Source: Ruminococcus sp. (GTDB lineage Bacteria; Bacillota; Clostridia; Oscillospirales; Ruminococcaceae). From it: DNA of 46,956 nucleotides. The stretch's first letter is position 1; each line of letters starts with the position of its first letter. The stretch is taken from the NCBI GenBank assembly GCA_023667165.1, contig JAMPAO010000010.1:1-46956 (forward strand), given 5' to 3'. Both the position numbers and the translations under genes were made by a program. The notes below the pieces were generated by a model that ran no database searches, had not been told where the DNA came from, and saw only the letters and a list, made by a program, of their open reading frames with translations. Below, one piece after another: positions 31,280 through 40,574 of the stretch.

Positions 31280-32563
31280 CTGAAAGGTAAAATCATAGCT
31301 TATGCCGTATTTGCCGTTTTGACGGCAGCCGCTCTGTCCTCCTGCACAGCCGGCGTAAGCGCTCCGGAACCTATTGAAACGCGCAGTTCGGAATATTCCG
31401 ATACGGCGGAGGGGACAAGCCTTGAAAGCGGATCGGAAACCGTTTCCTCTCCGGAGGCAGCCGCGACGCCTCCTCCGGAGCAGACAGACGCGGAAAGCGC
31501 GGAAACAACGTCTGTTCCCGCCGCCGAAACCGCCGTAACGACGGAGGATACATCCGATACTGAAACGAGTACCGGCGAAACGGTGACCGAACCCGAAAGC
31601 GAAACCTCTCCCGCAGAAACGGCTTCATCGGAAATAATCACCGACACGGAATACAGCGAACTGCTCATAAGCGATACGGAGCTGCTTGCAGAAACGGCTG
31701 CGCAGCGGGAAACAGCCGAAGAAGCTTCTGCTTCTCAGCCGCCTGCGGAGATCGTTATCCCTCAAATATACACGGGGAATTTCAATGGCTCGGCAACGCT
31801 TCAAAACGAGCTTGCCTGCGTTGACATATCCGATACGGAAAACGGCGTTATCCTTGTAAAATACTCCGGCTCATGCGCCAAGGTCAAGGTAAGGGTAACA
31901 AAGGACAGCTCGGTATACGATTACGATCTCGATCCTTCCGGTACGGTGTTCCCCTTGCAGTCGGGGAGCGGAAATTATAATATCAAGATAATGGAGAACG
32001 TGTCGGGAGCTACCTATGCGATCGCCTTGGATATGGATTTTTCCGCCGATATAAAAAGCGAGCTTTCGCCCTTTTTGATGCCTGCCCAGTTCATCAGCTA
32101 CAAGACCTCGGACAAATGCGTTTACAAGGCGGCGGAGCTTTGCGCGGGAAAAACAGGCGATACCGATAAGATAGCCGCGATGTTTTCCTATGTTACGGAT
32201 AATATTTCCTACGACAAGCAACTGGCGGCAAGCGTTAAAAGCGGATATATCCCCTCTCCCGACGCCACTCTTGAAAAGGGTACGGGCATATGCTTTGACT
32301 ACGCGTCGCTTTTTGCGGCAATGTGCCGCTCTCAGAGCATTCCCGCAAAGCTGGTTATGGGTTATGTCAAAGGAAACATATATCACGCGTGGAATGAAGT
32401 GTATACGCAGGAAACAGGCTGGGTAACGGTGGATCTGTTTCTCGGCTCAAAGGGCTGGAATTTGCTTGACCCCACCTTTTACGCCACTGCGGGAAACGAC
32501 AAGCAGGAGGTCGCCGAGTATATAGGAAGCGGAAGCGATTATTCTGCGGTCTATTATTATTAG
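31280..32563 (+). CDS. Transglutaminase-like lipoprotein
   Basis: 427 residues if started at CTG 31280. No ATG, GTG or TTG gives a full signal peptide, but from CTG the frame reads (M)KGKIIAYAVFAVLTAAALSS before Cys, an ideal lipobox LSSC. AAAGGACGG lies 13 bases ahead. A Thr/Glu/Ser-rich spacer (about 30-160) is followed by a beta domain and a transglutaminase-like core with the Cys-His-Asp triad: GTGICFDYASLF, YHAWNEV, and NLLDPTF. Such surface proteins can be peptidases or cross-linkers. It follows the GH13 gene by 35 bases and may share its transcript. Confidence 0.7.
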   Translation: MKGKIIAYAVFAVLTAAALSSCTAGVSAPEPIETRSSEYSDTAEGTSLESGSETVSSPEAAATPPPEQTDAESAETTSVPAAETAVTTEDTSDTETSTGETVTEPESETSPAETASSEIITDTEYSELLISDTELLAETAAQRETAEEASASQPPAEIVIPQIYTGNFNGSATLQNELACVDISDTENGVILVKYSGSCAKVKVRVTKDSSVYDYDLDPSGTVFPLQSGSGNYNIKIMENVSGATYAIALDMDFSADIKSELSPFLMPAQFISYKTSDKCVYKAAELCAGKTGDTDKIAAMFSYVTDNISYDKQLAASVKSGYIPSPDATLEKGTGICFDYASLFAAMCRSQSIPAKLVMGYVKGNIYHAWNEVYTQETGWVTVDLFLGSKGWNLLDPTFYATAGNDKQEVAEYIGSGSDYSAVYYY

Positions 32564-32648
32564 AGCAAGTGCGGAACCTGTTCTGCCGTCCGGCAAAAAA
32601 CAGAAGCCGGATATATCAAAAAACTGTCGGAAAAGAGATGGCAATAAA

Positions 32649-33704
32649 ATGGCAAAAACACTAAACCGTATGCTTACAGCCGAGGAAACGGCGTATTTCT
32701 GTTACCAGCTTGCGGTAATACTGGATTCGGGAGTGCCCGTGTACGACGGTCTGACCGTATTTGCCGCCGAATCCAAGGAGGAAAGCTCTCCCGAAGCCAA
32801 CGCTCTGCTGGAAGCGGTGATAAATTCCCTTTCAATGGAAAATCCTCTTTACAAGGCTCTTGACGATACGGGCGTATTTCCCGCATACTGCGTAAAGACC
32901 GTAATGGCGGGTGAGCTGTCGGGGCGGCTGTACGAGGCTCTTACGGGACTTTCGGATTATTACGAGAGCGAAGCGGAGATCACCGAAAATATACGCAGCG
33001 CGGTGATATCTCCCATGATAATGCTTGTGATCGCGGCGGCGGTCATATCGGTGCTTACAATAAAAATACTTCCCATGTTTGCCGAGATATTTTCCGACTT
33101 CGATCCCGAGATATATACCGCCGTTTCAAGAAGCGTTCATGTTTCCGCCTCCGCGGGCACGGTAATGCTTATAGTCTGCGGTGCGGTAATAGCGCTGTCG
33201 GCGGTGATGTACGCTTTGTGGAGCAAGGGCGGCAGCGGCTTTGCGGGAGCGTTCGCGGCACGGTTCCCGCTGACAAAAAAAGCCGCCGAGGCGGCAGCGC
33301 TGGCAAAATTCACGGGAGCTGTAAGCATGATGATAAGCAGCGGACTTACGGCTGCGGAGGCTCTGCAGAACGTCAAGGATATATCGTCCAATCCGGTGGT
33401 CAACAGAAAAATTTCCGAATGCGCGCAGCTTGTAATGAACGATACGCCGTTTTCCGACGCTTTGGAAAAAACTTCTCTTCTGCCGGTGTTTTATACTCAA
33501 ACGCTTAAGGTTTCCTATTCGTCCGGTTCGTTTGACACCGCATGGAGGAAGATCAGTCTAAAGCTGAGCGACGAGGCGCGTTCGAGGATAAATTCCCTCA
33601 TAAGCGGGATAGAACCCGCTCTTACCGCCGTTATGACTGTCGCTGCGGGAGTTATCATGCTTACGGTAATGCTTCCGCTTATGAACATAATGTCCGCACT
33701 GTAA
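32649..33704 (+). CDS. Type II secretion/type IV pilus GspF/PilC-like inner-membrane protein
   Basis: 351 residues. Two T2SSF-like repeats are visible: LTAEETAYFCYQLAVILDSGVPVYDGL near the start and AALAKFTGAVSMMISSGLTAAEAL near 215. Each is followed by membrane segments (about 117-142, 170-192, and 325-348). In complete systems this protein is the platform for pilin assembly. No ATPase, pilin or prepilin peptidase gene is adjacent, so it is isolated here. The start has a weak ribosome site. Confidence 0.78.
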   Translation: MAKTLNRMLTAEETAYFCYQLAVILDSGVPVYDGLTVFAAESKEESSPEANALLEAVINSLSMENPLYKALDDTGVFPAYCVKTVMAGELSGRLYEALTGLSDYYESEAEITENIRSAVISPMIMLVIAAAVISVLTIKILPMFAEIFSDFDPEIYTAVSRSVHVSASAGTVMLIVCGAVIALSAVMYALWSKGGSGFAGAFAARFPLTKKAAEAAALAKFTGAVSMMISSGLTAAEALQNVKDISSNPVVNRKISECAQLVMNDTPFSDALEKTSLLPVFYTQTLKVSYSSGSFDTAWRKISLKLSDEARSRINSLISGIEPALTAVMTVAAGVIMLTVMLPLMNIMSAL

Positions 33705-33866
33705 CAATGCGGTAAACTGTAAGCCTGTCAATGACGCTGTACAGAAAGACCGAGAAATTCGAGAGGCAAAACCAATTAAGCGTACGGATCTCCTTTACAA
33801 GAAACCGCACGGCATTTTCCCGTATTCCTTTCTTTTTCGCCGGTCATGCTGAGAATAACCTCCGTT

Positions 33867-34697
33867 TCAGTCAACGGGAGTCGTTTCCTTAAGTATACGC
33901 CCGTCACGCAGAAGCTGCCGCAGGGTATCATGATCCTCGTTCATTATGGCTGTGCGGTACTCTTTAAGACGGTCTATGATAAAATCTATCTCGAAGCAAA
34001 GAGGCTCCTTGTTCATAATAAAAAGAGGCGTCCACATATCCTCGTTGAGCTTTGCGACCCTTGTAAGATCCTGGAAAGAACCTGCGGAGAAACCGAGCTG
34101 CTCCTGATGGGTGGGACTTTTGATATAACCGTTCGATACCACGTGAGCAAGCTGGCTTGTAAAGGCGATTATCCTGTCATGCTCCTCGGGGGTGGCTTTC
34201 ACGATCTTTTTGAAGTGAACGGAACGGGCAAGATCTTCTATAAGATTCAGTTCTTCCTTGGGGGTACTGTCCGTTGGGGTCATGATAAAACTTGCATTAT
34301 CGAAAAGGTCGTCGAGGGAATATTCAAAGCCGGAAAACTCCCTGCCTGCCATGGGGTGCGCGCCTATAAAGGTAACGCCTCTTTCCGCAAGTATCGGCGT
34401 CACCTCGTCCACGATAGCCTTTTTGATCCCTGCGGTGTCTACAACTATGCTGCCCTCTTTGAAAACATCGGCGTTTTCCTTGATGTAGCTGATGACAGTC
34501 GGGGGAAAAAGGGAAACTACGGTAACGTCGGCTTCGGAAACGTCCTTTGCCTCGTAATCTATGGCGTTCTGGGAAAGAGCCATTTTAACGGTCTTTCTGT
34601 CGATATCTATGCCTCCCACAAGGTGGTTGGTGTGCTTTTTTATCGCCTTGCACAAAGAACCGCCTATAAGTCCCAGACCTACTGTTACTATTTTCAT
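33867..34697 (-). CDS. tyrA: Prephenate dehydrogenase
   Basis: 276 residues. MKIVTVGLGLIGGSLCKAI is the Rossmann NAD(P) motif with GxGxxG. The prephenate dehydrogenase signature follows: GAHPMAGREFSGFE (about 113-126), FTSQLAHVVSNG, and FQDLTRVAKLNEDMW. The enzyme converts prephenate to 4-hydroxyphenylpyruvate in tyrosine synthesis. It has no fused chorismate mutase or ACT domain. AAAGGAAG precedes the ATG. It stands alone, divergent from maf; 33705-33866 shows no feature. Confidence 0.9.
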   Translation of the reverse strand: MKIVTVGLGLIGGSLCKAIKKHTNHLVGGIDIDRKTVKMALSQNAIDYEAKDVSEADVTVVSLFPPTVISYIKENADVFKEGSIVVDTAGIKKAIVDEVTPILAERGVTFIGAHPMAGREFSGFEYSLDDLFDNASFIMTPTDSTPKEELNLIEDLARSVHFKKIVKATPEEHDRIIAFTSQLAHVVSNGYIKSPTHQEQLGFSAGSFQDLTRVAKLNEDMWTPLFIMNKEPLCFEIDFIIDRLKEYRTAIMNEDHDTLRQLLRDGRILKETTPVD

Positions 34698-34739
34698 AAA
34701 ATTTATCTTCCTTTGCTTTGTTTTTTGCGTAATACGGAA

Positions 34740-34769
34740 TTTACACAGGGTGTGAAATTAGATTAAAAT
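34740..34769 (+). promoter_or_regulatory. Possible promoter of maf
   Basis: TTTACA (34740-34745), 18 bases, TAAAAT (34764-34769), 35 bases before the maf start; a modest match. Confidence 0.4.
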
Positions 34770-34803
34770 AAAATATACACAATAAATTTAAGGAGTGTAA
34801 AAT

Positions 34804-35364
34804 ATGTCTGTAATATTGGCGTCGGCGTCACCCAGGCGAAAAGAACTGTTAAAATACGCCGTTTCGGATTTTACGGTGATACCGTCGAAAGCAGATGAAA
34901 CCCTGCCCGACGATATAACGGCGGAGCAGGCGGCGGAATATCTTGCCGTCAGAAAAGCGGAAGAGGTAGCGGCGGAGCATGAATTTGACGCCGTTATCGG
35001 CTGCGATACCGTCGTTATCATTGACGGTGAGATACTGGGCAAACCCGCCAACATAAACGTTGCCCGTGAAATGCTCCGCAGGCTGTCCGGCAGAACTCAC
35101 AGGGTCGTTACGGGAGTATGCATTATCCGCAGGCAGGATATATTATCGTTTTCCGAATGCACCGAGGTGGAATTTTATCCCTTGACCGACCGCGAGATAG
35201 AGGAATATGTAAACACAGGCGATCCCATGGACAAGGCAGGCGCTTACGGTATACAGAGCGAGGGCTGCGTCCTTGTAAAGGGTATAAAAGGGGATTTCTT
35301 CAACGTGGCGGGACTGCCCGTAGCTCGGCTCAAAAGAGAACTGGAAAAATTCGGAGCGCTTTGA
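34804..35364 (+). CDS. maf: Maf-type nucleoside triphosphate pyrophosphatase
   Basis: 186 residues. The family signature ILASASPRRKELL lies at residues 4-16. GCDTVVIIDGEILGKP (about 66-81) holds the catalytic Asp, and GRTHRVVTGVC and YVNTGDPMDKAGAYGIQS follow. Maf enzymes hydrolyse noncanonical or modified nucleotides such as dTTP/UTP analogues and affect septum formation. Strong AAGGAG start. Convergent with the M18 peptidase gene. Confidence 0.92.
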   Translation: MSVILASASPRRKELLKYAVSDFTVIPSKADETLPDDITAEQAAEYLAVRKAEEVAAEHEFDAVIGCDTVVIIDGEILGKPANINVAREMLRRLSGRTHRVVTGVCIIRRQDILSFSECTEVEFYPLTDREIEEYVNTGDPMDKAGAYGIQSEGCVLVKGIKGDFFNVAGLPVARLKRELEKFGAL

Positions 35365-35430
35365 CCATCGCCGAAGCCGGCGTATGATCCGCTCCCCTGC
35401 TCCTGTTTATTAGGATGCCCAAAACTGTAA

Positions 35431-35482
35431 AACCGCCCCCGCAGGGGTTGATCCCGCCCGCCCTTTTCAAAGGGGCGGGCGG
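35431..35482. other. GC-rich inverted repeats between maf and the M18 gene
   Basis: CCGCCCG (35454-35460) pairs with CGGGCGG (35476-35482) around a CCCTTT/AAAGGGG inner stem. A smaller CCCC/GGGG hairpin lies at 35436-35447. There is no T run on either side, so this may be an intergenic palindromic repeat rather than a normal terminator. Nothing else is seen in 35365-35564. Confidence 0.45.
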
Positions 35483-35564
35483 AGCCTTTGACCTGCCATG
35501 CGCCTTGCAACACGCTTTCAAAGCTCTGCTTTATATATCCTGCCGACCGTTTACCGCTCCCGCT

Positions 35565-36983
35565 TCATTCCCCGAGGAAGCAGCTAAACGCCTTATACGC
35601 CATATAAACGTCGGTTTTGGATACTATTTCAAAAGGAGCGTGCATACAAAGCACGGGTACGCCCACATCGATCGTATCAACGTTGAGATTGGCTATATAT
35701 GCGGCTACCGTTCCGCCTCCGCCAAGATCTACCTTGCCCAGCTCCCCTGTCTGCCATACGACCTTATTTCCGTCAAGAAGCCGCCTTACTCTGCCCGCAA
35801 ACTCGGCTGAAGCGTCGGAAGTACCCGATTTTCCTCTCGATCCCGTAAACTTGGTGACTACTACGCCGTAATTAATGAAAGCCGCATTCCTGCGCTCCGC
35901 AACGTCGGGGAACGTTGGATCAAACGCCGCGTTTACATCCGCGGAAAGGCACTCCGAAGCGCTGAGAACGGTTCTTCCGCAGCAGCCGAAGCATTCTGCG
36001 AGATCTGCTATGAAATATTTAAGATACGCGCTGCGAAGTCCCGTGTTGCCGTCGGAGCCTGTTTCCTCCTTATCGGTAAGGACAGTGACTGCGGTAACGG
36101 CCGGGATATCCTTACAGTCAAGGAGAGCGGTAAGAGCGGTAAGAGCGGTATAAGCGCATACCCTGTCGTCATGACCGTATGAGCCTATCATACTGCGGTC
36201 AAAGCCGATATCCCTTGCCTTAAATGCCGGAACGGCTTCAAGCTCGGCGGAAACAAAATCGTCCTCGGTAATGCCGTATTTTTCGTTCAGTACCGCCATT
36301 ATGCCCAGCTTTACCTTTTCGCTTGCCTCGTCGTCCCTGAAAGGACGGGAGCCTATGAGGATATTAAGCTCCTCGCCCTTTATAAGCTCTCCGGGAGTCC
36401 GCTTCATCTGCTCCTGAGCAAGGTGCGGCAGAAGATCGGTCACGCAGAATACCGGATCGCTCTCGTCCTCGCCCACGCTTACCTTGACCGAAGAGCCGTC
36501 CGCGCGGACTATAACGCCGTGAAGCGCAAGAGGTATTGCCGCCCACTGATATTTCTTTATCCCGCCGTAATAATGGGTCTTAAAATACGCCGTTTCCTCG
36601 CTTTCGTAAAGAGGGTGCTGCTTTAGGTCGAGCCGCGGGGAATCGATATGAGCGGCGGCGATATGCACGCCTTTTTTTACGGGTTCTTTTCCGATAACCG
36701 CAAGGATAACCGCCTTGCCTCTGTTTACGGTATACACCCTGTCGCCGCTTTTGAGCTTCATATTCTTCTCAAAGGGTACAAAACCCGCTTTTTTTGCGGC
36801 AGCCTCCGCATATTCGGCAGCTTCTCTTTCGGTTTTGGCGGCGTCGAGGAATTTTTTGTAGTCCTCGCAGTATTCGTCGCACTTTTCCACCTCTTTTTCG
36901 CTCATCTCAAGAACGGCGTTCTTCCTTTTGCTCATGAGCTTTTCCGCAAGCTGCTGTCCCTTTGATCTCTTCTTCTCTGCCAT
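35565..36983 (-). CDS. M18 family aminopeptidase
   Basis: 472 residues. HIAAAHIDSPRLDLKQHPLY (about 107-126) carries the first zinc His and Asp, and THYYGGIKKYQW is typical of M18. Further ligands lie in LTDKEETGSDGNTG (Glu/Asp pair), in the GSYGHDDRVCAYTAL segment, and in a late LCMHAPFE. The enzyme removes N-terminal residues from peptides in the cytoplasm. It is the last gene of the DUF951-prfA operon, 20 bases after the lytic transglycosylase, with AAAGGAAG before the ATG. Confidence 0.9.
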   Translation of the reverse strand: MAEKKRSKGQQLAEKLMSKRKNAVLEMSEKEVEKCDEYCEDYKKFLDAAKTEREAAEYAEAAAKKAGFVPFEKNMKLKSGDRVYTVNRGKAVILAVIGKEPVKKGVHIAAAHIDSPRLDLKQHPLYESEETAYFKTHYYGGIKKYQWAAIPLALHGVIVRADGSSVKVSVGEDESDPVFCVTDLLPHLAQEQMKRTPGELIKGEELNILIGSRPFRDDEASEKVKLGIMAVLNEKYGITEDDFVSAELEAVPAFKARDIGFDRSMIGSYGHDDRVCAYTALTALTALLDCKDIPAVTAVTVLTDKEETGSDGNTGLRSAYLKYFIADLAECFGCCGRTVLSASECLSADVNAAFDPTFPDVAERRNAAFINYGVVVTKFTGSRGKSGTSDASAEFAGRVRRLLDGNKVVWQTGELGKVDLGGGGTVAAYIANLNVDTIDVGVPVLCMHAPFEIVSKTDVYMAYKAFSCFLGE

Positions 36984-37003
36984 AATAAAGACTTCCTTTC
37001 ACA

Positions 37004-37588
37004 TTAACTGTATAAATTACTGTAAGCCGAATATGCTCTCATTACCTTGGAAACGTAGTGCTTTGTAACCGACGAGGGAATATCGCTGAGAGTCTTGCCG
37101 TCCCCGCTCAGACTGTTGTCCTCAAGCCATTTATTTACATTTCCCCGTCCCGAATGATAAGCCGCCAGCGCGGTTTCGGGAGTATCGTATTCGCTGCACA
37201 GAAGCATAAGCAGATACGTCCCGTATTCGATATTGTACTCGGGGACGAACATATGGTCGTAGGTTATCCCCCTTTGGTCGCCCATTCGGTAGCTTACCCA
37301 CTCGTAAGCGTCCTCCATGAGCTGCATAAGTCCCCTTGCCCCCACATCGGATTCGGCGTTGGGGTCAAAGCCGCTTTCGGTTTTTATGACAGCGTATATC
37401 AGCTTGCTGTCAACGCTGTATTTGGCGGCGTATTTCTCCACCAGCGAAGCGTATTTTTCGGGATAGATGTACTGTCTGCTTATATCGGGCAGACGCGCGC
37501 ACCCTATTATTATCAGTACCGTAAGTAAAAATACTGTTATGCCGTTTCCTTTTTTTGTTCTTTTCTTTCTTTTACAAATCGCCTGCAT
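37004..37588 (-). CDS. Lytic transglycosylase (SLT family)
   Basis: 194 residues. A basic N-terminus with one membrane segment (about 16-31) anchors it outside the membrane. The SLT domain follows: LIYAVIKTESGFDPNAES with the catalytic Glu, then GARGLMQLMEDAYEWV and ALAAYHSGRGNVNKWL. It cleaves glycan strands of peptidoglycan. Its start overlaps the coaE stop by 17 bases, with GGAGAAAATCC ahead of the ATG. Confidence 0.88.
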   Translation of the reverse strand: MQAICKRKKRTKKGNGITVFLLTVLIIIGCARLPDISRQYIYPEKYASLVEKYAAKYSVDSKLIYAVIKTESGFDPNAESDVGARGLMQLMEDAYEWVSYRMGDQRGITYDHMFVPEYNIEYGTYLLMLLCSEYDTPETALAAYHSGRGNVNKWLEDNSLSGDGKTLSDIPSSVTKHYVSKVMRAYSAYSNLYS

Positions 37589-38195
37589 GGATTTTCTCCT
37601 TTATCTTTTCGGCGGTTTCCCGTGCCGACCTTTCCAGATCCTGCGGGGAACGGTCGTTAGTTATTATATGATCCGAATGAGCGGTAAAAAATTCCTCGGA
37701 AAGCTGCGAGCGAAAGCGCTTTTTTGCTTCCTCGGACGAAATATTGTCCCTTTCGGTTATCCTCCTTTCTCTTATATCCTCACGGGCGGTAACGCTTACC
37801 GTAACGCCGCACAGCTTATCCGCTCCCGCTTCAAACAGGGTGGGGGCGTCAAGCAGTATGAGCCTTGCGCCCTCTGCGGCAAGCCGTTTTATTTCAAGAT
37901 ATATTTCCTCGTTTATATAAGGGTAGATAATGCCGTCCAGCCTTTGCAGCATTGCCCTGTCGGAGAAAACCATGCTTCCCAGCTTTTTTCTGTCAAGGCT
38001 GCCGTCGGGGAACAGGATATCGCCGCCGAAGCATTCCGCAAGCCTGTTAAGGCACGGGCTTCCCTTTTCGGTAACCTTCCGCGATATCTCGTCGGCGTTG
38101 ACAACGCTGAAACCCTCCGCCGCAAATATCCTGCTTACGGTGGTTTTTCCCGCTCCGCTCTGTCCCGTAAGACCTATTATCAAAGGCTCACTCAA
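37572..38195 (-). CDS. coaE: Dephospho-CoA kinase
   Basis: 207 residues from TTG 38195, six bases after GAGGTGA. IIGLTGQSGAGKTTVSRIF is the P loop, VVNADEISRKVTEKG the substrate-binding segment, and ERRITERDNISSEEAKKR the lid region of CoaE. It performs the last step of coenzyme A synthesis. It overlaps tsaC by eight bases. Confidence 0.92.
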   Translation of the reverse strand: MSEPLIIGLTGQSGAGKTTVSRIFAAEGFSVVNADEISRKVTEKGSPCLNRLAECFGGDILFPDGSLDRKKLGSMVFSDRAMLQRLDGIIYPYINEEIYLEIKRLAAEGARLILLDAPTLFEAGADKLCGVTVSVTAREDIRERRITERDNISSEEAKKRFRSQLSEEFFTAHSDHIITNDRSPQDLERSARETAEKIKEKIHAGDL

Positions 38196-39213
38196 GACTT
38201 ATCACCTCAAATCCCGCCGCTCTGAGCAGGCGGTTGTAAACCGCAAGTCCCACTCCGCTTTTGCCGGGACATCGGGCGTATACGCGCTTATAACCCATAT
38301 CGTCAAGCCGCCGCAGAACGGAAAAAAGCCGTCTTGCCTGTTCCTCGCCGTCAGCGCCGTAAGCAATGTCGGGACACGGAAGATCGTAATTTTCAAAGCC
38401 GAACGTCATTGCGCACACTCCCTCTCCGCAGTGAGAACGTATATATTCACCGAACTGTTCCGAGCTGCCCTCCACAATGGCAATATCCGCTTTCGGAGAA
38501 TAGTGCCTGTACTTCATTCCCGGGGACAGCACGCGGCTTTTATCGGAGATCTCTTCTGTGACGCCCTTGGCGCAGACTGCGTTGTCCTCTCCCACTGCGG
38601 CTTTTATGTCCTCCAATGAAACAAATCCCGGACGCAGCAGTACAACAGATCCCCTTTCGTCGAAGGAAACCACGGTGGATTCCACTCCCACTGGGCATTC
38701 TCCGCCGTCGACCACGGCAGGGATACGTCCTTTCAAATCGCTGCATACATGGGCGCAGGATGTGGGACTGGGACTTCCCGAAAGATTGGCTGAGGGAGCT
38801 GCAAGGGCGCGGCCGCAGCGGCGTATGATCTCCCTTGCGGTCTTATGGGCGGGAAATCTTATCCCCACCGTGTCAAGTCCTCCGCTGGTGACAAGGGGAA
38901 TGATATCCCTTTTGGGAAGCACCATTGTGAGAGGTCCCGGCCAGAAGCGCTCCGCCAGCCTTTCGGCATTGCGGGGGACAGCCTTTACATATTTATATAT
39001 GTCGCTGTATTCTCCGATATGTACTATAAGAGGATTGTCTGCGGGTCTGCCCTTGGCGGCGAAAATATCGGACACCGCCGCTTCGTTGAGAGCGTCCGCC
39101 GCCAGACCGTAGACCGTTTCGGTGGGTATAGCCACTACCTTGCCCTCGGAGAGCATTTTTGCGGCGGCGTCAAGATCCCGGTCGCTTTGAGAGGAAAGAA
39201 TGACGGTATCCAT
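38188..39213 (-). CDS. L-threonylcarbamoyladenylate synthase (TsaC/Sua5)
   Basis: 341 residues from ATG 39213, chosen because GGAGGGCGAG precedes it. The YrdC domain (about 1-200) has KVVAIPTETVYGLAADALNE, IFAAKGRPADNPLIVHI and SANLSGSPSPTSC. The Sua5 C-terminal domain (about 225-341) begins LSPGMKYRHYSPKA. The enzyme makes the threonylcarbamoyl-AMP used for t6A37 of tRNAs, together with TsaB/D/E encoded elsewhere. One base separates it from prfA. Confidence 0.92.
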   Translation of the reverse strand: MDTVILSSQSDRDLDAAAKMLSEGKVVAIPTETVYGLAADALNEAAVSDIFAAKGRPADNPLIVHIGEYSDIYKYVKAVPRNAERLAERFWPGPLTMVLPKRDIIPLVTSGGLDTVGIRFPAHKTAREIIRRCGRALAAPSANLSGSPSPTSCAHVCSDLKGRIPAVVDGGECPVGVESTVVSFDERGSVVLLRPGFVSLEDIKAAVGEDNAVCAKGVTEEISDKSRVLSPGMKYRHYSPKADIAIVEGSSEQFGEYIRSHCGEGVCAMTFGFENYDLPCPDIAYGADGEEQARRLFSVLRRLDDMGYKRVYARCPGKSGVGLAVYNRLLRAAGFEVISLE

Positions 39214-39214
39214 A

Positions 39215-40291
39215 TTATATCTCGCCCTCCTGTGACAGCTTCGCCGCGCGGTCGGCGGTGGCAAGGGCGTCTATTATCTCGTCTATATTTCCGTTGAGAA
39301 TGCTTTCCAGTCTGTATACCGTCAGACCTATCCTGTGATCGGTAAGCCTGCCCTCGGGGAAATTGTACGTCCTTATCCGCTCGGAGCGGCTGCCCGTTCC
39401 CACCTGCGAACGCCTGTCCGAGGCTATTTTATCGTTCTGCTCACGCCTTAGCTCGTCAAGAAGACGGGAGCAAAGTATCTTCATTGCCTTGCTTTTGTTT
39501 TTATGCTGGCTTCTTTCGTCCTGACACTCCACCGTAAGGCCTGTGGGCAGATGGGTTATCCTGACGGCGGATTCCGTCTTGTTGATGTGCTGCCCGCCCG
39601 CGCCGGAGGCTCTGAACACGTCTGTTTTAAGATCCGCGGGGTTTATCTCCAGTTCAACGTCGTCCGCCTCGGGAAGAACCGCCACGGTAACGGTGGATGT
39701 GTGTATGCGCCCTTGAGATTCGGTTTCGGGAACTCTCTGCACCCTGTGAACTCCGCTTTCGTATTTCAAACGGGAATACGCACCCTCGCCCTCAACGGAA
39801 AAGGATATCTCCTTAAAGCCGCCGAGTTCCGTGGGATTGGCGTTTAATATATCTGTCTTCCAGCGCTTGGCTTCGGCGTACATGGAATACATTCTGAAAA
39901 GAGAGCCTGCAAAAAGCGACGCCTCTTCTCCTCCCGCTCCCCCTCTTATTTCAATGATGACGTTCTTTTCATCATTTGGATCCTTGGGGATAAGCAGTAT
40001 TTTAAGCTCTTCGGAAACGGCTTCTGTCCGCTCTCTTGCCAGCGCCAGCTCCTCCGCGGCAAGCTCTTTCATTTCCCTGTCGCCGCCGTTTTCCTCAAGC
40101 AGCTCCTCCGCTTCTCTCCCGTCCTGCACGGCTTTCAGGTATTCCCTGTATTTCTCCACCACCGGCGACAGACTTTTATACTCCTTCATGAGCCTTGCAT
40201 ACTGCTCGTTATCTGCCGTTATTTCGGGTCGTGTAAGCCTTTCGGCGATATTTTCAAACCTTTCCTCGGTCTGCTTCAGCTTTTCAAACAT
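39215..40291 (-). CDS. prfA: Peptide chain release factor 1
   Basis: 358 residues from ATG 40291 behind GGAGAAGATC. It carries GRIHTSTVTVAVLPE, the peptidyl-hydrolysis GGQ in ASGAGGQHINKTESAVR, and RSERIRTYNFPEGRLTDHRI. Between these lies the decoding region PETES. It reads UAA and UAG stop codons and releases the peptide on the ribosome. Second gene of the operon. Confidence 0.95.
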   Translation of the reverse strand: MFEKLKQTEERFENIAERLTRPEITADNEQYARLMKEYKSLSPVVEKYREYLKAVQDGREAEELLEENGGDREMKELAAEELALARERTEAVSEELKILLIPKDPNDEKNVIIEIRGGAGGEEASLFAGSLFRMYSMYAEAKRWKTDILNANPTELGGFKEISFSVEGEGAYSRLKYESGVHRVQRVPETESQGRIHTSTVTVAVLPEADDVELEINPADLKTDVFRASGAGGQHINKTESAVRITHLPTGLTVECQDERSQHKNKSKAMKILCSRLLDELRREQNDKIASDRRSQVGTGSRSERIRTYNFPEGRLTDHRIGLTVYRLESILNGNIDEIIDALATADRAAKLSQEGEI

Positions 40292-40353
40292 CTGATCTTC
40301 TCCAAATCGTTTATGCCGCGCTCCCGTCAAAACGGACCGCTGCGGTCACAGTA

Positions 40354-40533
40354 TCATTCCCTGAAAACGGATTTGATATATTTTTCTATCTTATTTCTCG
40401 GAGTCATGAACTCATGCCCGCAGCCGCAGCATTTGAGCTTGAAATCCATTCCCGCGCGAAGCACGGTCATTTCCTTAGAACCGCAGGGATGCTGCTTTTT
40501 CATTGTAAGCCTGTCGCCTGCTCTTATATCCAT
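40354..40533 (-). CDS. DUF951 family protein
   Basis: 59 residues from ATG 40533, ten bases after GGAG; the nearer ATG sits too close to that site. MDIRAGDRLTMKKQHPCGSK, then DFKLKCCGCGHEFMTPR, match the DUF951 pattern (GD...MKK.HPCGS...K...CGH). Three conserved Cys plus His suggest a zinc site. The function is unknown, although the family is often near translation or DNA-segregation genes. First gene of the six-gene leftward operon. Confidence 0.85.
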   Translation of the reverse strand: MDIRAGDRLTMKKQHPCGSKEMTVLRAGMDFKLKCCGCGHEFMTPRNKIEKYIKSVFRE

Positions 40534-40574
40534 ACCGCTCATTCTCCTTACGGGCATTAAATTTACCGATAATT

